Shown here: positions 8,365 through 17,507 of the stretch, piece by piece
How the letters are laid out: every line of letters begins with the position of its first letter
How positions within the stretch are numbered: position 1 is the first letter of the stretch
From: Streptomyces niger
Lineage (GTDB): Bacteria; Actinomycetota; Actinomycetes; Streptomycetales; Streptomycetaceae
DNA length: 64,000 nucleotides
Reading direction: 5' to 3'
Assembly: GCF_000718305.1 (NCBI RefSeq)
Contig: NZ_JOFQ01000025.1
Span: 1 to 64,000 of the forward strand
Program-made: the position numbers and the translations under genes
The notes under the pieces: generated by a model
The model's database searches: none
What the model saw: only the letters and a program-made list of their open reading frames with translations
Told to the model about the DNA's origin: nothing

Positions 8365-9240
8365 ATGAACCGCTCCACCGCAGACCAGCAGCGCCGTGCC
8401 GAAACGTTCCGGAAGCTGCACGAGGGTCCGCAGCCCTTCGTCGTCCCCAACCCGTGGGACGCGGGCACCGCACACATCCTGACCGGGATGGGCTTCCCCG
8501 CGCTCGCCACCACCGGCGCGGGCCTGGCACACGGGCTGGGGCTGCCCGACGGCGCCAACCGGCTCGGCCGCAAGGAGGTCCTGGACAACGCCGCGGTGAT
8601 CGTCGCCGCGACCACGCTGCCGGTCTCCGCCGACCTGGAGAGCGGTTTCGGCGACACCCCGGAAGAAGTCGCCGAGACCATCCGGCAGGCCGCCGCCGTG
8701 GGCCTGGTCGGCGGGTCGATCGAGGACTCCACCGGCCGCGCCGCGGACCCGGTGCGTCCTCTGGAGGAGGCCGTGGAGCGCGTGTCCGCGGCCGTCGCCG
8801 CGGCCAAGGAGCTCGACTTCCCCTTCCTGGTGACGGCCCGCGCGGAGAACTTCTTCCAGGGCATCCCCGACCTCGACGACACCATCCGCCGTCTCCAGGC
8901 CTACGAGGCAGCGGGCGCCGACGTCCTCTACGCGCCGGCCCTGCCCGACGCCGACGCCATCCGCGCGGTGTGTTCCTCGGTCTCGGCGCCCGTGAACGTC
9001 CTGATGGGCTCGCCCGCGCTGCGGCTGTCCGTCACCGAACTCGGCGACCTGGGAGTCCGGCGGATCAGCGTCGGCTCGGCGCTGTCCCGCGCCTCGCTCG
9101 GCGCCGTCGTCCGCGCGGCCCAGGAGATCCGCGACCACGGCACCTTCGGCTTCGGGGCGGACGCCGTCCCGTATGCCGAGGCCAACACGATGATGGCGCC
9201 GGAGCAGCCGGCCGGCCCGGAAAGTGACCGCACACCGTGA
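8365..9240 (+). CDS. Isocitrate lyase/PEP mutase family protein
   Basis: A (beta/alpha)8 protein of 291 residues of the PEP mutase/isocitrate lyase superfamily. Visible marks are FVVPNPWDAGTA at the start, LPVSADLESGFG (metal-binding acidic residues) and GGSIEDSTG. The EDK-x5-NS signature of phosphoenolpyruvate mutase is absent, so a phosphonate-forming reaction is unlikely; C-C bond cleavage or decarboxylation of a small oxo- or hydroxy-acid fits better. The start has a GAGGGGA site nine bases upstream. Its stop overlaps the KASIII start (GTGA), so it is translationally coupled into the cluster. The substrate is unknown; it could supply a C2 or C3 unit such as glyoxylate. Confidence 0.82.
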   Translation: MNRSTADQQRRAETFRKLHEGPQPFVVPNPWDAGTAHILTGMGFPALATTGAGLAHGLGLPDGANRLGRKEVLDNAAVIVAATTLPVSADLESGFGDTPEEVAETIRQAAAVGLVGGSIEDSTGRAADPVRPLEEAVERVSAAVAAAKELDFPFLVTARAENFFQGIPDLDDTIRRLQAYEAAGADVLYAPALPDADAIRAVCSSVSAPVNVLMGSPALRLSVTELGDLGVRRISVGSALSRASLGAVVRAAQEIRDHGTFGFGADAVPYAEANTMMAPEQPAGPESDRTP

Positions 9241-10199
9241 ACCCAGCACCGGCGTACCTGTCCGCTCCCTCCTACGTACTCGGTGAGCACGAGGCCGACC
9301 ACACCACCATCGCCAACCTCCACGCGCGCGCCCGAGAGTTCGGCATGCCGCCGAAGGCCGCGCTGTGGGGGTGGGGCACCGTCCGCCGTACGGCCAAGAG
9401 CCTGGAGACCCTCGCCGTGGAGAGCGGCACGGCGGCGCTGCGCGCCGCCGGGGTCGATCCGGGCACCGTCGACGGCCTCATCGTGTGCTCGACCAAGTTC
9501 CCCGGCGGTCCCCGGACCCACGGCAGGTTCGTGGAGGCGGTGATGACCGGTATCGGCCTCGGTGACGCGGCCTTCACCGGCATCACCCTCAACCGCTGCA
9601 CCAACCTCCTGGTGGGCCTGCGCACGGCCCATGCGCTGGTGGCCGCCGGGCAGCACCGCAGGATGCTGGTCCTCTCCAGCGACCGGATCACCGACGAGTC
9701 CGTGCGCATGGAGAACTTCGCCCTGTTCAGCGACGGCGCGGCGGCCTGTGTGGTGGGGGCCGAGCCGCACGGCGTCGACGCCTACGAGATGGTCGGCGGG
9801 GCCTCCGCGCAGGACCCGACCTCGCTGGACTGGTCGAACGAGATCAGCTCCGACCTCGCCCGCCTGGTCAACGAGCGGGTGCTCACCGCGGCCGACATGA
9901 AGCCGGGCGACCTCGACGGCGTGCTGCACCTCAATCTCTTCAAACCACTGGTGGTGATGAAGGAGCGGCAGGCCGGTTTCTCCGCCGACCAGTTGTTCCT
10001 CGACAACATCTCCCGGGTCGGCCACTGCTTCGCCGCCGACCCGCTGATCAACCTGGTGGACCGGGGCACGGCCGGGCAGTTGCGGGACCACGGCCACTAC
10101 CTGCTGGCCGCGAGCGTGCCCGGTGTCCGGGTGAGCGTCCTGCTGCACAAGCTGCCCGCCGTCCCCGCCCCGGCAGCCCCCACTTCCCAGGAGCACTGA
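9237..10199 (+). CDS. Ketoacyl synthase III-like protein
   Basis: A thiolase-fold protein of 320 residues resembling FabH-type KASIII. The nucleophilic cysteine is in NRCTNLL (Cys121), and the first catalytic His is His231 in VLHLNLF. At the place of the catalytic Asn (normally GN in YGNTSAAS) this protein has GH (VGHCFAADP, His263), so the triad reads Cys-His-His. That change is known in some KASIII-like acyltransferases that form esters, amides or unusual C-C bonds rather than fatty-acid starter units; which applies here is open. It overlaps both neighbours (GTGA upstream, TGATG downstream) and belongs to the operon. Confidence 0.82.
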   Translation: MNPAPAYLSAPSYVLGEHEADHTTIANLHARAREFGMPPKAALWGWGTVRRTAKSLETLAVESGTAALRAAGVDPGTVDGLIVCSTKFPGGPRTHGRFVEAVMTGIGLGDAAFTGITLNRCTNLLVGLRTAHALVAAGQHRRMLVLSSDRITDESVRMENFALFSDGAAACVVGAEPHGVDAYEMVGGASAQDPTSLDWSNEISSDLARLVNERVLTAADMKPGDLDGVLHLNLFKPLVVMKERQAGFSADQLFLDNISRVGHCFAADPLINLVDRGTAGQLRDHGHYLLAASVPGVRVSVLLHKLPAVPAPAAPTSQEH

Positions 10200-12439
10200 T
10201 GAACGCGCACACCGGATTCCCGCTTCCGGACCTGACCACGTCCCTGCCCCGCGCCCCCTTCCGCTTCAGCCCCAAGGCGTTCGAGGAGGCCGCCGCGGTC
10301 CTCGACGGCGAGCCGACCGGCCTCTTCCAGCAGCTGCTCGGCGACCAGGAGAGCGAGACCACCCTCCTCGTCGCCCGGCGGGTCCTGGAGGCGTTCCTCG
10401 GCCGCGACGACGCCGACCCCGCCCTGCTGGCGTGCACCGATGCCGAGGCGGTCGCCGGGTACGTCCTGCAGGCACGTGCCGCACTGCTGCCGTCCCTCAC
10501 CGCGCTGCGCGAGACCGGGGAGGAGACCCGCGACCTGGTCCTGCGGCAGCGTGCTCCGTTGAGCCTGCTCGCCGGGTGCTGGCTGGACACCGTGTCCCAG
10601 GCCGCCACCCAGCCCTCCGTCATCGTCAACCGGCTGCACGGCCAGTACTTCCGGCTGCGGGGCGAAGGCACCCCGCAGCGCGGCCTGCTCGCCCGGCGCC
10701 GGCGGACCCTGGACGAGCTGGGCGTCCACCTGCCCCGCATCGAGACCGTCGACTTCCTGCACCGGGCCGGCGCCCGCCCGCTGACCGCGCTGCTCGCATC
10801 GTTCCCCCTTGCGCTGTCCCGGCTCCCCGCCTCGTTCCTGCCGGAAGTGGTGGGCGTGCACTACGCGATGACCGCGCTCGGCGTCGACGACCTGCTGCTG
10901 GGCACCGAGGCGTGCCTGCCGGAGGACGCGGTCCGCGCGGTCCTGGCCGAATACCTCGCGCTGACCGAGCAGTCCGCGACCGGCGCGGCGGACCGGCGGC
11001 GGATGCTCACCGCCGTCGGGCTGGTGCTGCGGCTGGAGCGGGAACACACGGACATGCTCACCGAGCTGGCCGCGTGGCACGACAGCCTGTCCCTGGACGC
11101 CAGGGTCGCCCAGATCGTGGCCCGGCACGCACCGTTCGCGGGGAAGCAGCACCGCAGCGTCCGCATGGGCGGCCGGCGGCTCTCGGAGTGGCTCGACGAC
11201 GACCAGCTCGACCTCGCCGCGTTCGTCGAGGCGTTCCGGCAGGCCCGGCAGATGCAGCCCAACCGGTCGGGGACGTGCCGGTTCCTGCAGTCGATCAAGT
11301 TCGGCGGGCCGATGTTCGGGATCTTCGACGAGCGGGAGGCCGCCACCTTCGCGGCGTGGGCGGACTCCATCGCCGCCGGCGAGCCCGCCGACCTCGATTT
11401 CCGGCCGAACACCGCCGGTGACGAGCCGGCTGCGGAGTGGGCCGGGGCGCTGCGCCGCGCCGAGCCCGCCGACGCCGTCCCCGCCGACACCCCGACGGGC
11501 CTGAACGACCGGGAGCTGTTCCACCGCATCGTCAACGTCGAGCAGTTCCCGCACATCCTGCCGGTGGCCCGGGACCGGGCCGAGGCCGGACTCGCCGACG
11601 CGGAGCTGCTCTTCACCCACGGAGCCGGCGGCAGGCTCACCAACGCCGAGTACTTCGACTACACCCCCGAGGCGCTCATGGCGCGCGTCGAGCGGATCTA
11701 CTGGGACAAGCTGGTGAACCCCTACCGGCCGCTGACGGAGATACCCGACCGCGACGAAGTGATCTTCGGGCAGTCGACATATGCGCTGGGCAGCCTGATC
11801 GACGGCAGCTGGGCGCACCGCATCGGCAACCTCGGCCGCGACCACCGGCAGAGCGACCACATGCTGTTCGCCATCTACGCGGACGAGATGGGCCGCGGAG
11901 ACCTCGCCAAGAACCACATCACCCTCATCCACCAGGTGCTGGCCAGCATGGACATCCACCTGCCGCACATCCGGCAGGAGGAGTTCCTGGACCAGGGCGA
12001 CCTGCCGGACGGGCTCTACGGGTTCTCGATCCACCAGGTGTGCCTGTCGCTGTTCCCCGACACGCTCTACAACGAGATCCTCGGCTACAACCTGGGCATC
12101 GAGATGTTCGGCCTCGGCGAGATGCGGCTGCACGAGATCCAGAAGCTGCGCCGCCACAACTTCGACGTGGCCTACGAAGAGGCGCACCTGTCGATCGACA
12201 ACTTCTCCGCAGGGCACGCCCGGCAGTCGGCCGACATCATCGTCTCCTACCTCGACGACGTGCGGCGGGCCTCCGGCGAGGAAGCCGTCCAGCGGGAGTG
12301 GCGCCGCATCTGGCGCGGCTACGCCTCCTTCGCGTACTTCGTCGAGCACCAGCTGGTGAAGCAGGTCCGCGACCAGCAGGTCGCCGCGGTCCCGCCGGCG
12401 CACGACGCCCGGACCGACGACGCCGACCTGGTCATCTGA
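10199..12439 (+). CDS. Iron-containing redox enzyme family protein (heme-oxygenase-like diiron)
   Basis: A 746-residue protein. The C-terminal 230 residues show the heme-oxygenase-like diiron (HDO) pattern: DEMGRGDLAKNHITL with Glu563 and His573, the central IEMFGLGEM, and EEAHLSIDNFSAGHA with its His/Asp/His ligands. HDO enzymes include N-oxygenases (SznF), decarboxylating lyases (UndA) and desaturases, so oxidation of an N-N or amino-acid substrate is plausible in this cluster. The N-terminal 450 residues are mostly helical and not assigned; the large form is typical of one actinobacterial subgroup. The gene starts in a TGATG overlap with the KASIII gene. The exact reaction is unknown. Confidence 0.75.
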   Translation: MNAHTGFPLPDLTTSLPRAPFRFSPKAFEEAAAVLDGEPTGLFQQLLGDQESETTLLVARRVLEAFLGRDDADPALLACTDAEAVAGYVLQARAALLPSLTALRETGEETRDLVLRQRAPLSLLAGCWLDTVSQAATQPSVIVNRLHGQYFRLRGEGTPQRGLLARRRRTLDELGVHLPRIETVDFLHRAGARPLTALLASFPLALSRLPASFLPEVVGVHYAMTALGVDDLLLGTEACLPEDAVRAVLAEYLALTEQSATGAADRRRMLTAVGLVLRLEREHTDMLTELAAWHDSLSLDARVAQIVARHAPFAGKQHRSVRMGGRRLSEWLDDDQLDLAAFVEAFRQARQMQPNRSGTCRFLQSIKFGGPMFGIFDEREAATFAAWADSIAAGEPADLDFRPNTAGDEPAAEWAGALRRAEPADAVPADTPTGLNDRELFHRIVNVEQFPHILPVARDRAEAGLADAELLFTHGAGGRLTNAEYFDYTPEALMARVERIYWDKLVNPYRPLTEIPDRDEVIFGQSTYALGSLIDGSWAHRIGNLGRDHRQSDHMLFAIYADEMGRGDLAKNHITLIHQVLASMDIHLPHIRQEEFLDQGDLPDGLYGFSIHQVCLSLFPDTLYNEILGYNLGIEMFGLGEMRLHEIQKLRRHNFDVAYEEAHLSIDNFSAGHARQSADIIVSYLDDVRRASGEEAVQREWRRIWRGYASFAYFVEHQLVKQVRDQQVAAVPPAHDARTDDADLVI

Positions 12440-12478
12440 CCCCGCGCCCCGCGCCCATCCCCCGCACGGAGACCTGCC

Positions 12479-13687
12479 TTGTCACAGCTCACGAGTTTTG
12501 ATCCGGAGATCCTCCAACTGCCCTTCTACGACGAGCGGCACCGCCGGCTCGCGGACGCCGTCGGCACCTGGTGCGACGACCGTGCGGACCTCTGGGAGGA
12601 GATCCGTACGGAGTCCCCGGAGAAGGCCGGGCTGCGCCTGGTGCGCCGGCTCGGCGAGGACGGCTGGCTCGCCTTCCTGGACCCCGACGCCGGGGAGGAG
12701 GGGCTGCCCGGCGACCTCCGGGCGATCTGCCTGCTGCGCGAGGCGCTCGCGTACGCCGAGGACCTGGCCGACTTCGCGTTCTCCATCCAGACCCTGGCCG
12801 CCACTCCCCTGCTCCGGTACGGCAGCGAAGCGCAGCAGCGGCACTACCTGCCGCGGATGGCCACCGGCTCGCTGATCGGCGCCTTCGCCGTCTCCGAGGA
12901 GGAGGCGGGCTCCGACGTCGCCGCGGTCGCCCTGCGGGCGGAGCGGGACGCGGACGGCGGCTACGTGCTCAACGGGCAGAAGGCCTGGATCGCCAACGGC
13001 AGCATCGCCGACGTGTACCTCGTCATCGCCCGCACCGGCGAGGGCCCGGGGCCCCTCGGCCTGACGGCGTTCCTGGTGCCCGCCGACACCCCCGGCGTAC
13101 GGGTCGGGAAGCGGCTGGACGCGCTCGCGCCGCGCTCCTTCGCGCACCTGGTGTTCGAGGACTGCCGGGTCCCGGCCGACGCCGTACTGGGCAGGCCGGG
13201 CAAGGGCTTCGTCATCGCCATGGACCTCCTGGAACGCTTCCGGATGACCGTGGGCGCGGCGGCGCTCGGCTTCGCCCGCCGGGCCGCCGACACGGCCCTG
13301 GCCCGGGCCCGTACGCGGCGGATCGGCACCGGCAAACTGATCGACCTGCAGCTGACGCAGGCGACGCTGGCGGACATGGACGTGCAGCTCAACGCGGCGG
13401 CGCTGCTGGTGGCGCGGGCCGCCTGGGAGGCCGACCGCGGCAGCCGGCGCTTCGCCCGGCACTCCAGCATCGCCAAGCTGTACGCCACCGAGGAGGCGCA
13501 GCGCATCGTCGACTCCGCGGTGCAGCTGCTCGGCGCGTCGGGGGTGGTCAAGGACGGCGTCACCGAGCGCCTCTACCGGCAGATCCGCTCCCTGCGGATC
13601 TACGAGGGCACCTCGGAGGTCATGCGGCTGACCATCGCCGGGTCCCTCGACACCCGGCGTGCCGCCCGGGCCGCCGGCGACGTCTGA
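12479..13687 (+). CDS. Acyl-CoA dehydrogenase family flavoprotein
   Basis: A 402-residue protein with the complete acyl-CoA dehydrogenase fold: the FAD/substrate loop FAVSEEEAGSD, the middle beta-domain (NGQKAWIANG), and the C-terminal IYEGTSEV where Glu is the expected catalytic base. In hydrazine-derived pathways, members of this family oxidise carrier-bound acyl units, for example hydrazinoacetyl to hydrazonoacetyl thioester; that role here is inference. It starts with TTG at 12479, preceded by ACGGAGA at suitable spacing. It is separated from the P450 gene by a repeat-containing 161-base gap. Confidence 0.88.
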   Translation: MSQLTSFDPEILQLPFYDERHRRLADAVGTWCDDRADLWEEIRTESPEKAGLRLVRRLGEDGWLAFLDPDAGEEGLPGDLRAICLLREALAYAEDLADFAFSIQTLAATPLLRYGSEAQQRHYLPRMATGSLIGAFAVSEEEAGSDVAAVALRAERDADGGYVLNGQKAWIANGSIADVYLVIARTGEGPGPLGLTAFLVPADTPGVRVGKRLDALAPRSFAHLVFEDCRVPADAVLGRPGKGFVIAMDLLERFRMTVGAAALGFARRAADTALARARTRRIGTGKLIDLQLTQATLADMDVQLNAAALLVARAAWEADRGSRRFARHSSIAKLYATEEAQRIVDSAVQLLGASGVVKDGVTERLYRQIRSLRIYEGTSEVMRLTIAGSLDTRRAARAAGDV

Positions 13688-13724
13688 CCGACTGCCGTCC
13701 TGCTTCCCCACCCAAGCCGCCCCG

Positions 13725-13799
13725 TTTTCCCCCACCCAGACCGCGCTGCTTTTCCCCCACCCAGACCGCGCTGCTTTTCCCCCACCCAGACCGCCCTGC
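13725..13799. repeat. 25-bp tandem repeat, 3 copies, between ACAD and P450 genes
   Basis: Copies at 13725-13749, 13750-13774 and 13775-13799; the first two are identical and the third differs at one base. Each starts TTTTCCCCCACCCAGACCGC. Degenerate copies extend to both sides, filling most of the gap 13688-13848. Function unknown; it lies upstream of the P450 ribosome site and could be regulatory or a copy-number-variable repeat. Confidence 0.9.
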
Positions 13800-13848
13800 T
13801 TTACCCCCCACCGATGTCAACCGTTCCACCGAGCAAGGAGTTCCCCGG

Positions 13849-14970
13849 GTGACCACCCCCATCGAAGCGGTCCGGCTGCCGGACCCTTACGCCTACTACG
13901 CGACGCTGGTGGCCGAGCGGCCCTTCGCCTTCGACCCGGCGGTGGGCGCCTGGGTGGCGAGCGACGCCGCGGCCGTACGGGCCGTGCTGACCGACGACGC
14001 GCTGCGGGTGCGGCCCGCCGCCGAGCCGGTGCCGGCCGGCATCGAGGGCACCCCCGCCGGTGACGTCTTCGGGTCCCTGGTACGGATGACCGACGGCGCC
14101 CTCCAGCAGCGCCTGAAGGCAGTGGTCGTCGACGCGCTGGGCCGGGTGGACACCGCGTACGCCGCCCGGCTGGCCGCGGAGCGCACCCGGGCGTGCCTGG
14201 ACGGTCCCCGGCCGCCCTTCGAGGAGCTGATGTTCGGGGTGCCCGCACGGGTGGTGGCGGCGCTGTGCGGGCTGGACGACGGCGCGGACGCCGAAGCGGC
14301 CCGGCTCATCGGCGACTTCGTCCAGTGCATCCCCGCATCGGCCACGCCGGAGCAGCAGAAGGCGGCGGCGCTGGCGGCCGGGCGGCTCCAGGAGCTGCTG
14401 GGACCGGGCATCGAGCGGGGCGGGGACGGCCCGGGGCTCCTCGCCGAGCTGGTGCGGGCGGCGCGGCGCGCCTCCTGGTCCCGTACGGCGCCGCTGCTGG
14501 CCAACGCGGTGGGCTTCCTTTCCCAGACGTACGACGCCACCGCGGGGCTGATCGGCAACACGCTGGTCGCGCTGGCCCGGGAGGGGCGGCCGCCGGCTTC
14601 GTTGGACGCCTTCGTCCGGGAGGTCGTGCGGCACGACGCGCCCATCCAGAACACCCGCCGGTTCGCCGCCGAGGCGTTCCGGTACGGCGACGCCGAACTC
14701 CAGCCGGGCGCGCAGGTGCTGGTGCTGCTGGCCGCCGCCAACCGCGACCCGGCGGCCAACCCCGACCCGCACGCCTTCCGGCCCGGCCGCCCGGACCCCG
14801 CGGTGTTCACGTTCAGCACGGCCGCGCACCGCTGCCCGGGAGAGGCGCTGGCCACCGCCGTGGCCTGCGGAGTCGTCGGTGGGCTGCTCGCCGCCGGCTT
14901 CGACCCGGCGGAGCTGCCGGCCGAGGTGACGTACCGGCCGGTGGCCAACGCCCGTATCCCGGTGCTGTGA
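13849..14970 (+). CDS. Cytochrome P450
   Basis: A 373-residue P450. The K-helix ExxR is EVVR, and the heme-binding loop is FTFSTAAHRCPG with ligand Cys329; the usual FGxGxHxC glycine-rich pattern is partly lost but H-x-C-x-G is kept. The I-helix region reads FLSQTYDATAGL, not the normal AGxxT, so proton delivery may be unusual. The start is GTG at 13849 with AAGGAG eight bases upstream. The protein is at the short end for bacterial P450s. It should oxidise a cluster intermediate and needs ferredoxin partners from elsewhere, since none is encoded nearby. Confidence 0.85.
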   Translation: MTTPIEAVRLPDPYAYYATLVAERPFAFDPAVGAWVASDAAAVRAVLTDDALRVRPAAEPVPAGIEGTPAGDVFGSLVRMTDGALQQRLKAVVVDALGRVDTAYAARLAAERTRACLDGPRPPFEELMFGVPARVVAALCGLDDGADAEAARLIGDFVQCIPASATPEQQKAAALAAGRLQELLGPGIERGGDGPGLLAELVRAARRASWSRTAPLLANAVGFLSQTYDATAGLIGNTLVALAREGRPPASLDAFVREVVRHDAPIQNTRRFAAEAFRYGDAELQPGAQVLVLLAAANRDPAANPDPHAFRPGRPDPAVFTFSTAAHRCPGEALATAVACGVVGGLLAAGFDPAELPAEVTYRPVANARIPVL

Positions 14971-15031
14971 GCGCGGCCCGCACCACCGTTTCCTCCTGAC
15001 AGCCGACCACTGAAGAGGAAGTACCCGTCTG

Positions 15032-16087
15032 ATGCCGGAGATGCCACGCCTGTGGATGCGCCACGAGACCCGTGCCAGTGAGCGGCGGGCGCCGCTCGTA
15101 CCCGAGGACGCCGCGAAACTGGTCGAGCAGGGCGTCGAGATCACCGTCGAGGAGTCGGCGCAGCGCGCCTTCCCGCTCGCGGACTACGTCGCCGCCGGCT
15201 GCCGGACCGCGCCGGCGGGCAGCTGGCAGGAGGCGCCGGACGACCAGTACGTGCTGGGCCTGAAGGAGCTGCCCGGCCGGCCGGACCGGCTGCGCCACCG
15301 GCACATCTTCTTCGGCCACGCCTACAAGGGGCAGGTGGGCGCGGCGGAGCTGCTCGGCCGGTTCACGTCCGGTGGCGGCGCGCTGCTGGACCTGGAGTAC
15401 CTGACGGACGACGACGGCCGGCGGCTCGCGGCGTTCGGCTACTGGGCCGGTTACGTCGGTGCCGCGCTGGCCGTCCTGCACCACAGGGGCCGGCTGGAGA
15501 CGCCGCTGCGCCCCACCGACCGGCCCGGACTGGACGCCCTGCTGGCGTCCGGCGAGGGCGGGACCGCGCTGGTGATCGGCGCGCTGGGCCGCAGCGGCCG
15601 GGGCGCCTGCGACGCCCTGGAAACCGCCGGGATCGCCCCGACCCGGTGGGACGTGGCGGAGACCCGGACGCTGGACCGGGCGGCCCTGCTCGGCCACGAC
15701 ATCGTGGTCAACACGGTGCTGACCACGTGCCCCGTGCCGCCGTTCGTGACCCACGCGGACCTCGACGCGCCGGATCGCCGCACCGCCGTGCTCTCGGACG
15801 TCACCTGCGATGTGACCTCGGACTGCAACGTCCTGCCGGTGTACGACGAGGTCACCACGTGGGAGCGGCCCGTCCTGCGGCTGCGGGACGGGGACCGGCC
15901 CGCCGACCTGATCGCCATCGACAACCTGCCGTCGCTGCTGCCCGCCGAGTCCAGCCGGGCGTTCTCCGCCGAACTGGCGCCGCAGCTGGCGCGGCTGACC
16001 GACTCCGACCCGGCCTGGGCGCGCTGCCTGCGCACCTTCGAGGCCGCCGCCCGTCCCGACCACACTGGGAGCACCCATGTCCGCTGA
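15032..16087 (+). CDS. Saccharopine dehydrogenase, L-lysine-forming type (LYS1-like)
   Basis: A 351-residue protein resembling fungal LYS1. It keeps the opening WMRHETRASERRAPLVPE, the family GSWQEAP and VLGLKELP segments, FGHAYKGQ, and DLEYLTDDDGRRLAAFGYWAG. LYS1 catalyses the reversible NAD-dependent cleavage of saccharopine into lysine and 2-oxoglutarate. Streptomyces normally makes lysine by the diaminopimelate route, so a saccharopine enzyme in this place points to a role in the cluster. It has GAGGAAG before the ATG and overlaps the next gene by 11 bases. See the proposal that it recycles the lysine carrier of hydrazine formation. Confidence 0.85.
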   Translation: MPEMPRLWMRHETRASERRAPLVPEDAAKLVEQGVEITVEESAQRAFPLADYVAAGCRTAPAGSWQEAPDDQYVLGLKELPGRPDRLRHRHIFFGHAYKGQVGAAELLGRFTSGGGALLDLEYLTDDDGRRLAAFGYWAGYVGAALAVLHHRGRLETPLRPTDRPGLDALLASGEGGTALVIGALGRSGRGACDALETAGIAPTRWDVAETRTLDRAALLGHDIVVNTVLTTCPVPPFVTHADLDAPDRRTAVLSDVTCDVTSDCNVLPVYDEVTTWERPVLRLRDGDRPADLIAIDNLPSLLPAESSRAFSAELAPQLARLTDSDPAWARCLRTFEAAARPDHTGSTHVR

Positions 16088-17249
16088 CCGGCCGACCACC
16101 GGCCCCACCGAGGCCGCCCCCGCGAGCGGCACCGTCCACTGGATCGGCACGGGCCTGTCCACCGGCCGCACCGGTCTCGGCGTGCTCTGCGAGCAGGCCG
16201 CGCGGGTGGTGCTGTGGGACCGTACCGCCGACCGCGCGGCCGAGCGGCTGGCAGCCCTGGGGCTGACCGGCCGGGCCGAGGTGCGGGCCCTGGACGACGG
16301 GGCGCTGGAGGCCGCCGTGGGCGCGGGGGACGTGCTCGTCTCCATGCTGCCCGCGACCGAGCACCCGCGGCTGCTGCGGCTGGCCGTCGACCGCCGGGCG
16401 CACTTCGCGTGCACCAGCTACGTGTCCGACGCCGTGGCCGAGCAGGCCGCGGTCGCGGCGCAGGCGGGCCTCGTCGTGCTGACCGAGGCGGGCCTCGACC
16501 CGGGCATCGACCACCTGATGGCCCACCGGCTGGTCGGGCACGCCCGGGAGGCGGTCGGCGACACGGCCGAGTCGGTGGAGTTCACCTCCTACTGCGGCGG
16601 CATACCCGCCGTGCCCAACGACTTCCGTTACCGGTTCAGCTGGGCGCCCTACGGCGTGCTGGCCGCGCTCGGCTCCCCCGCCCGGTACGTCGGCGAGGGC
16701 GCGGAGCGCATCGCGGCGCACCCGTGGGAGGCCACCCGCGTCCACCGCCTGGCCGGCGAGGACTTCGAGGTCTACCCCAACCGGGACAGCCTGCCCTTCG
16801 TGGCGCAGTACGGCATCCCGGACGGCTGGCAGCTGCGGACGTTCGTGCGCGGGACGCTGCGCAACGCCGGCTGGCGCGAGGCGTGGGCGGAGGTCTTCCG
16901 TACCGTGCGCGCCGGGGACGAGGCGCGGACCAGGGCGCTGGCCAAGGAGTTGGCCGACCGCTACCCCACCACGGAGGCGGACCGCGACCGGGTCGTGCTC
17001 TCGGTCGCGCTCGACGTCCGGACCGCGGGCGGCGAGGGCTGGCAGGGCGCCTACCTGATGGACCTGACCGGCGACGAGACCGAGAGCGCCATGGCCCGCT
17101 GTGTGTCCCTGCCGCTCGCCTTCGGCCTCACCCGGCTGCTGGCCGGGGCGCTGCCCGCGGGCCTGAACCGGGCGGCCGAGTCCGCCGAGGAGGCCGGCCG
17201 CTGGATGGACTTCCTGGCCGGGTACGGCCTGCGCATCACCTTCGAGTGA
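16077..17249 (+). CDS. Saccharopine dehydrogenase, L-glutamate-forming type (LYS9-like)
   Basis: A 390-residue protein resembling saccharopine reductase (LYS9). The N-terminal Rossmann fold has GTGLSTGRTG, VLWDRTADRA and VSMLPATEHP; ACTSYVSDA, GLVVLTEAGLDPGIDHLMA and SYCGGIPAVPNDFRYRFSW are characteristic of the family. The known reaction joins aminoadipate semialdehyde and glutamate reductively to saccharopine, or the reverse. With the upstream LYS1-like gene it forms a complete two-step link between aminoadipate semialdehyde and lysine. It overlaps the LYS1-like gene by 11 bases, and a 258-base gap with short imperfect repeats and a possible promoter follows before the hydroxylase. Confidence 0.85.
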   Translation: MSADRPTTGPTEAAPASGTVHWIGTGLSTGRTGLGVLCEQAARVVLWDRTADRAAERLAALGLTGRAEVRALDDGALEAAVGAGDVLVSMLPATEHPRLLRLAVDRRAHFACTSYVSDAVAEQAAVAAQAGLVVLTEAGLDPGIDHLMAHRLVGHAREAVGDTAESVEFTSYCGGIPAVPNDFRYRFSWAPYGVLAALGSPARYVGEGAERIAAHPWEATRVHRLAGEDFEVYPNRDSLPFVAQYGIPDGWQLRTFVRGTLRNAGWREAWAEVFRTVRAGDEARTRALAKELADRYPTTEADRDRVVLSVALDVRTAGGEGWQGAYLMDLTGDETESAMARCVSLPLAFGLTRLLAGALPAGLNRAAESAEEAGRWMDFLAGYGLRITFE

Positions 17250-17507
17250 CCGGCCCCCGCGCCACCGCCGTACAGACCGTTCCGACACCGCGGGGAGCAC
17301 GTGCCTTCCTGCCGATCCTTGCCGATTCCGGCCGGTTCTGACTGGTTCCGGCTGGTTCTGAATGGTCTTGCCGACCCGGACGAGTGACCGCTCGTCCGGT
17401 CGGTCCCGCACGACCTCACCCCTGCCCGACAACACGCCATATCACATCTCATATCCGGCACCACTGAGTCGGTCACCGCCGACATCCCGCCTGAAAGAGA
17501 GATCTCC

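Noticed and set aside
8365..9240. Phosphonate cluster because of PEP-mutase-family gene
   Set aside because: The mutase signature EDK-x5-NS is absent and no phosphonopyruvate decarboxylase or phosphonate gene accompanies it.
15032..17249. Fungal-type lysine biosynthesis or catabolism locus
   Set aside because: No other pathway genes (homocitrate, aminoadipate) are present, and the pair overlaps into the hydrazine cluster, so a cluster role fits better.
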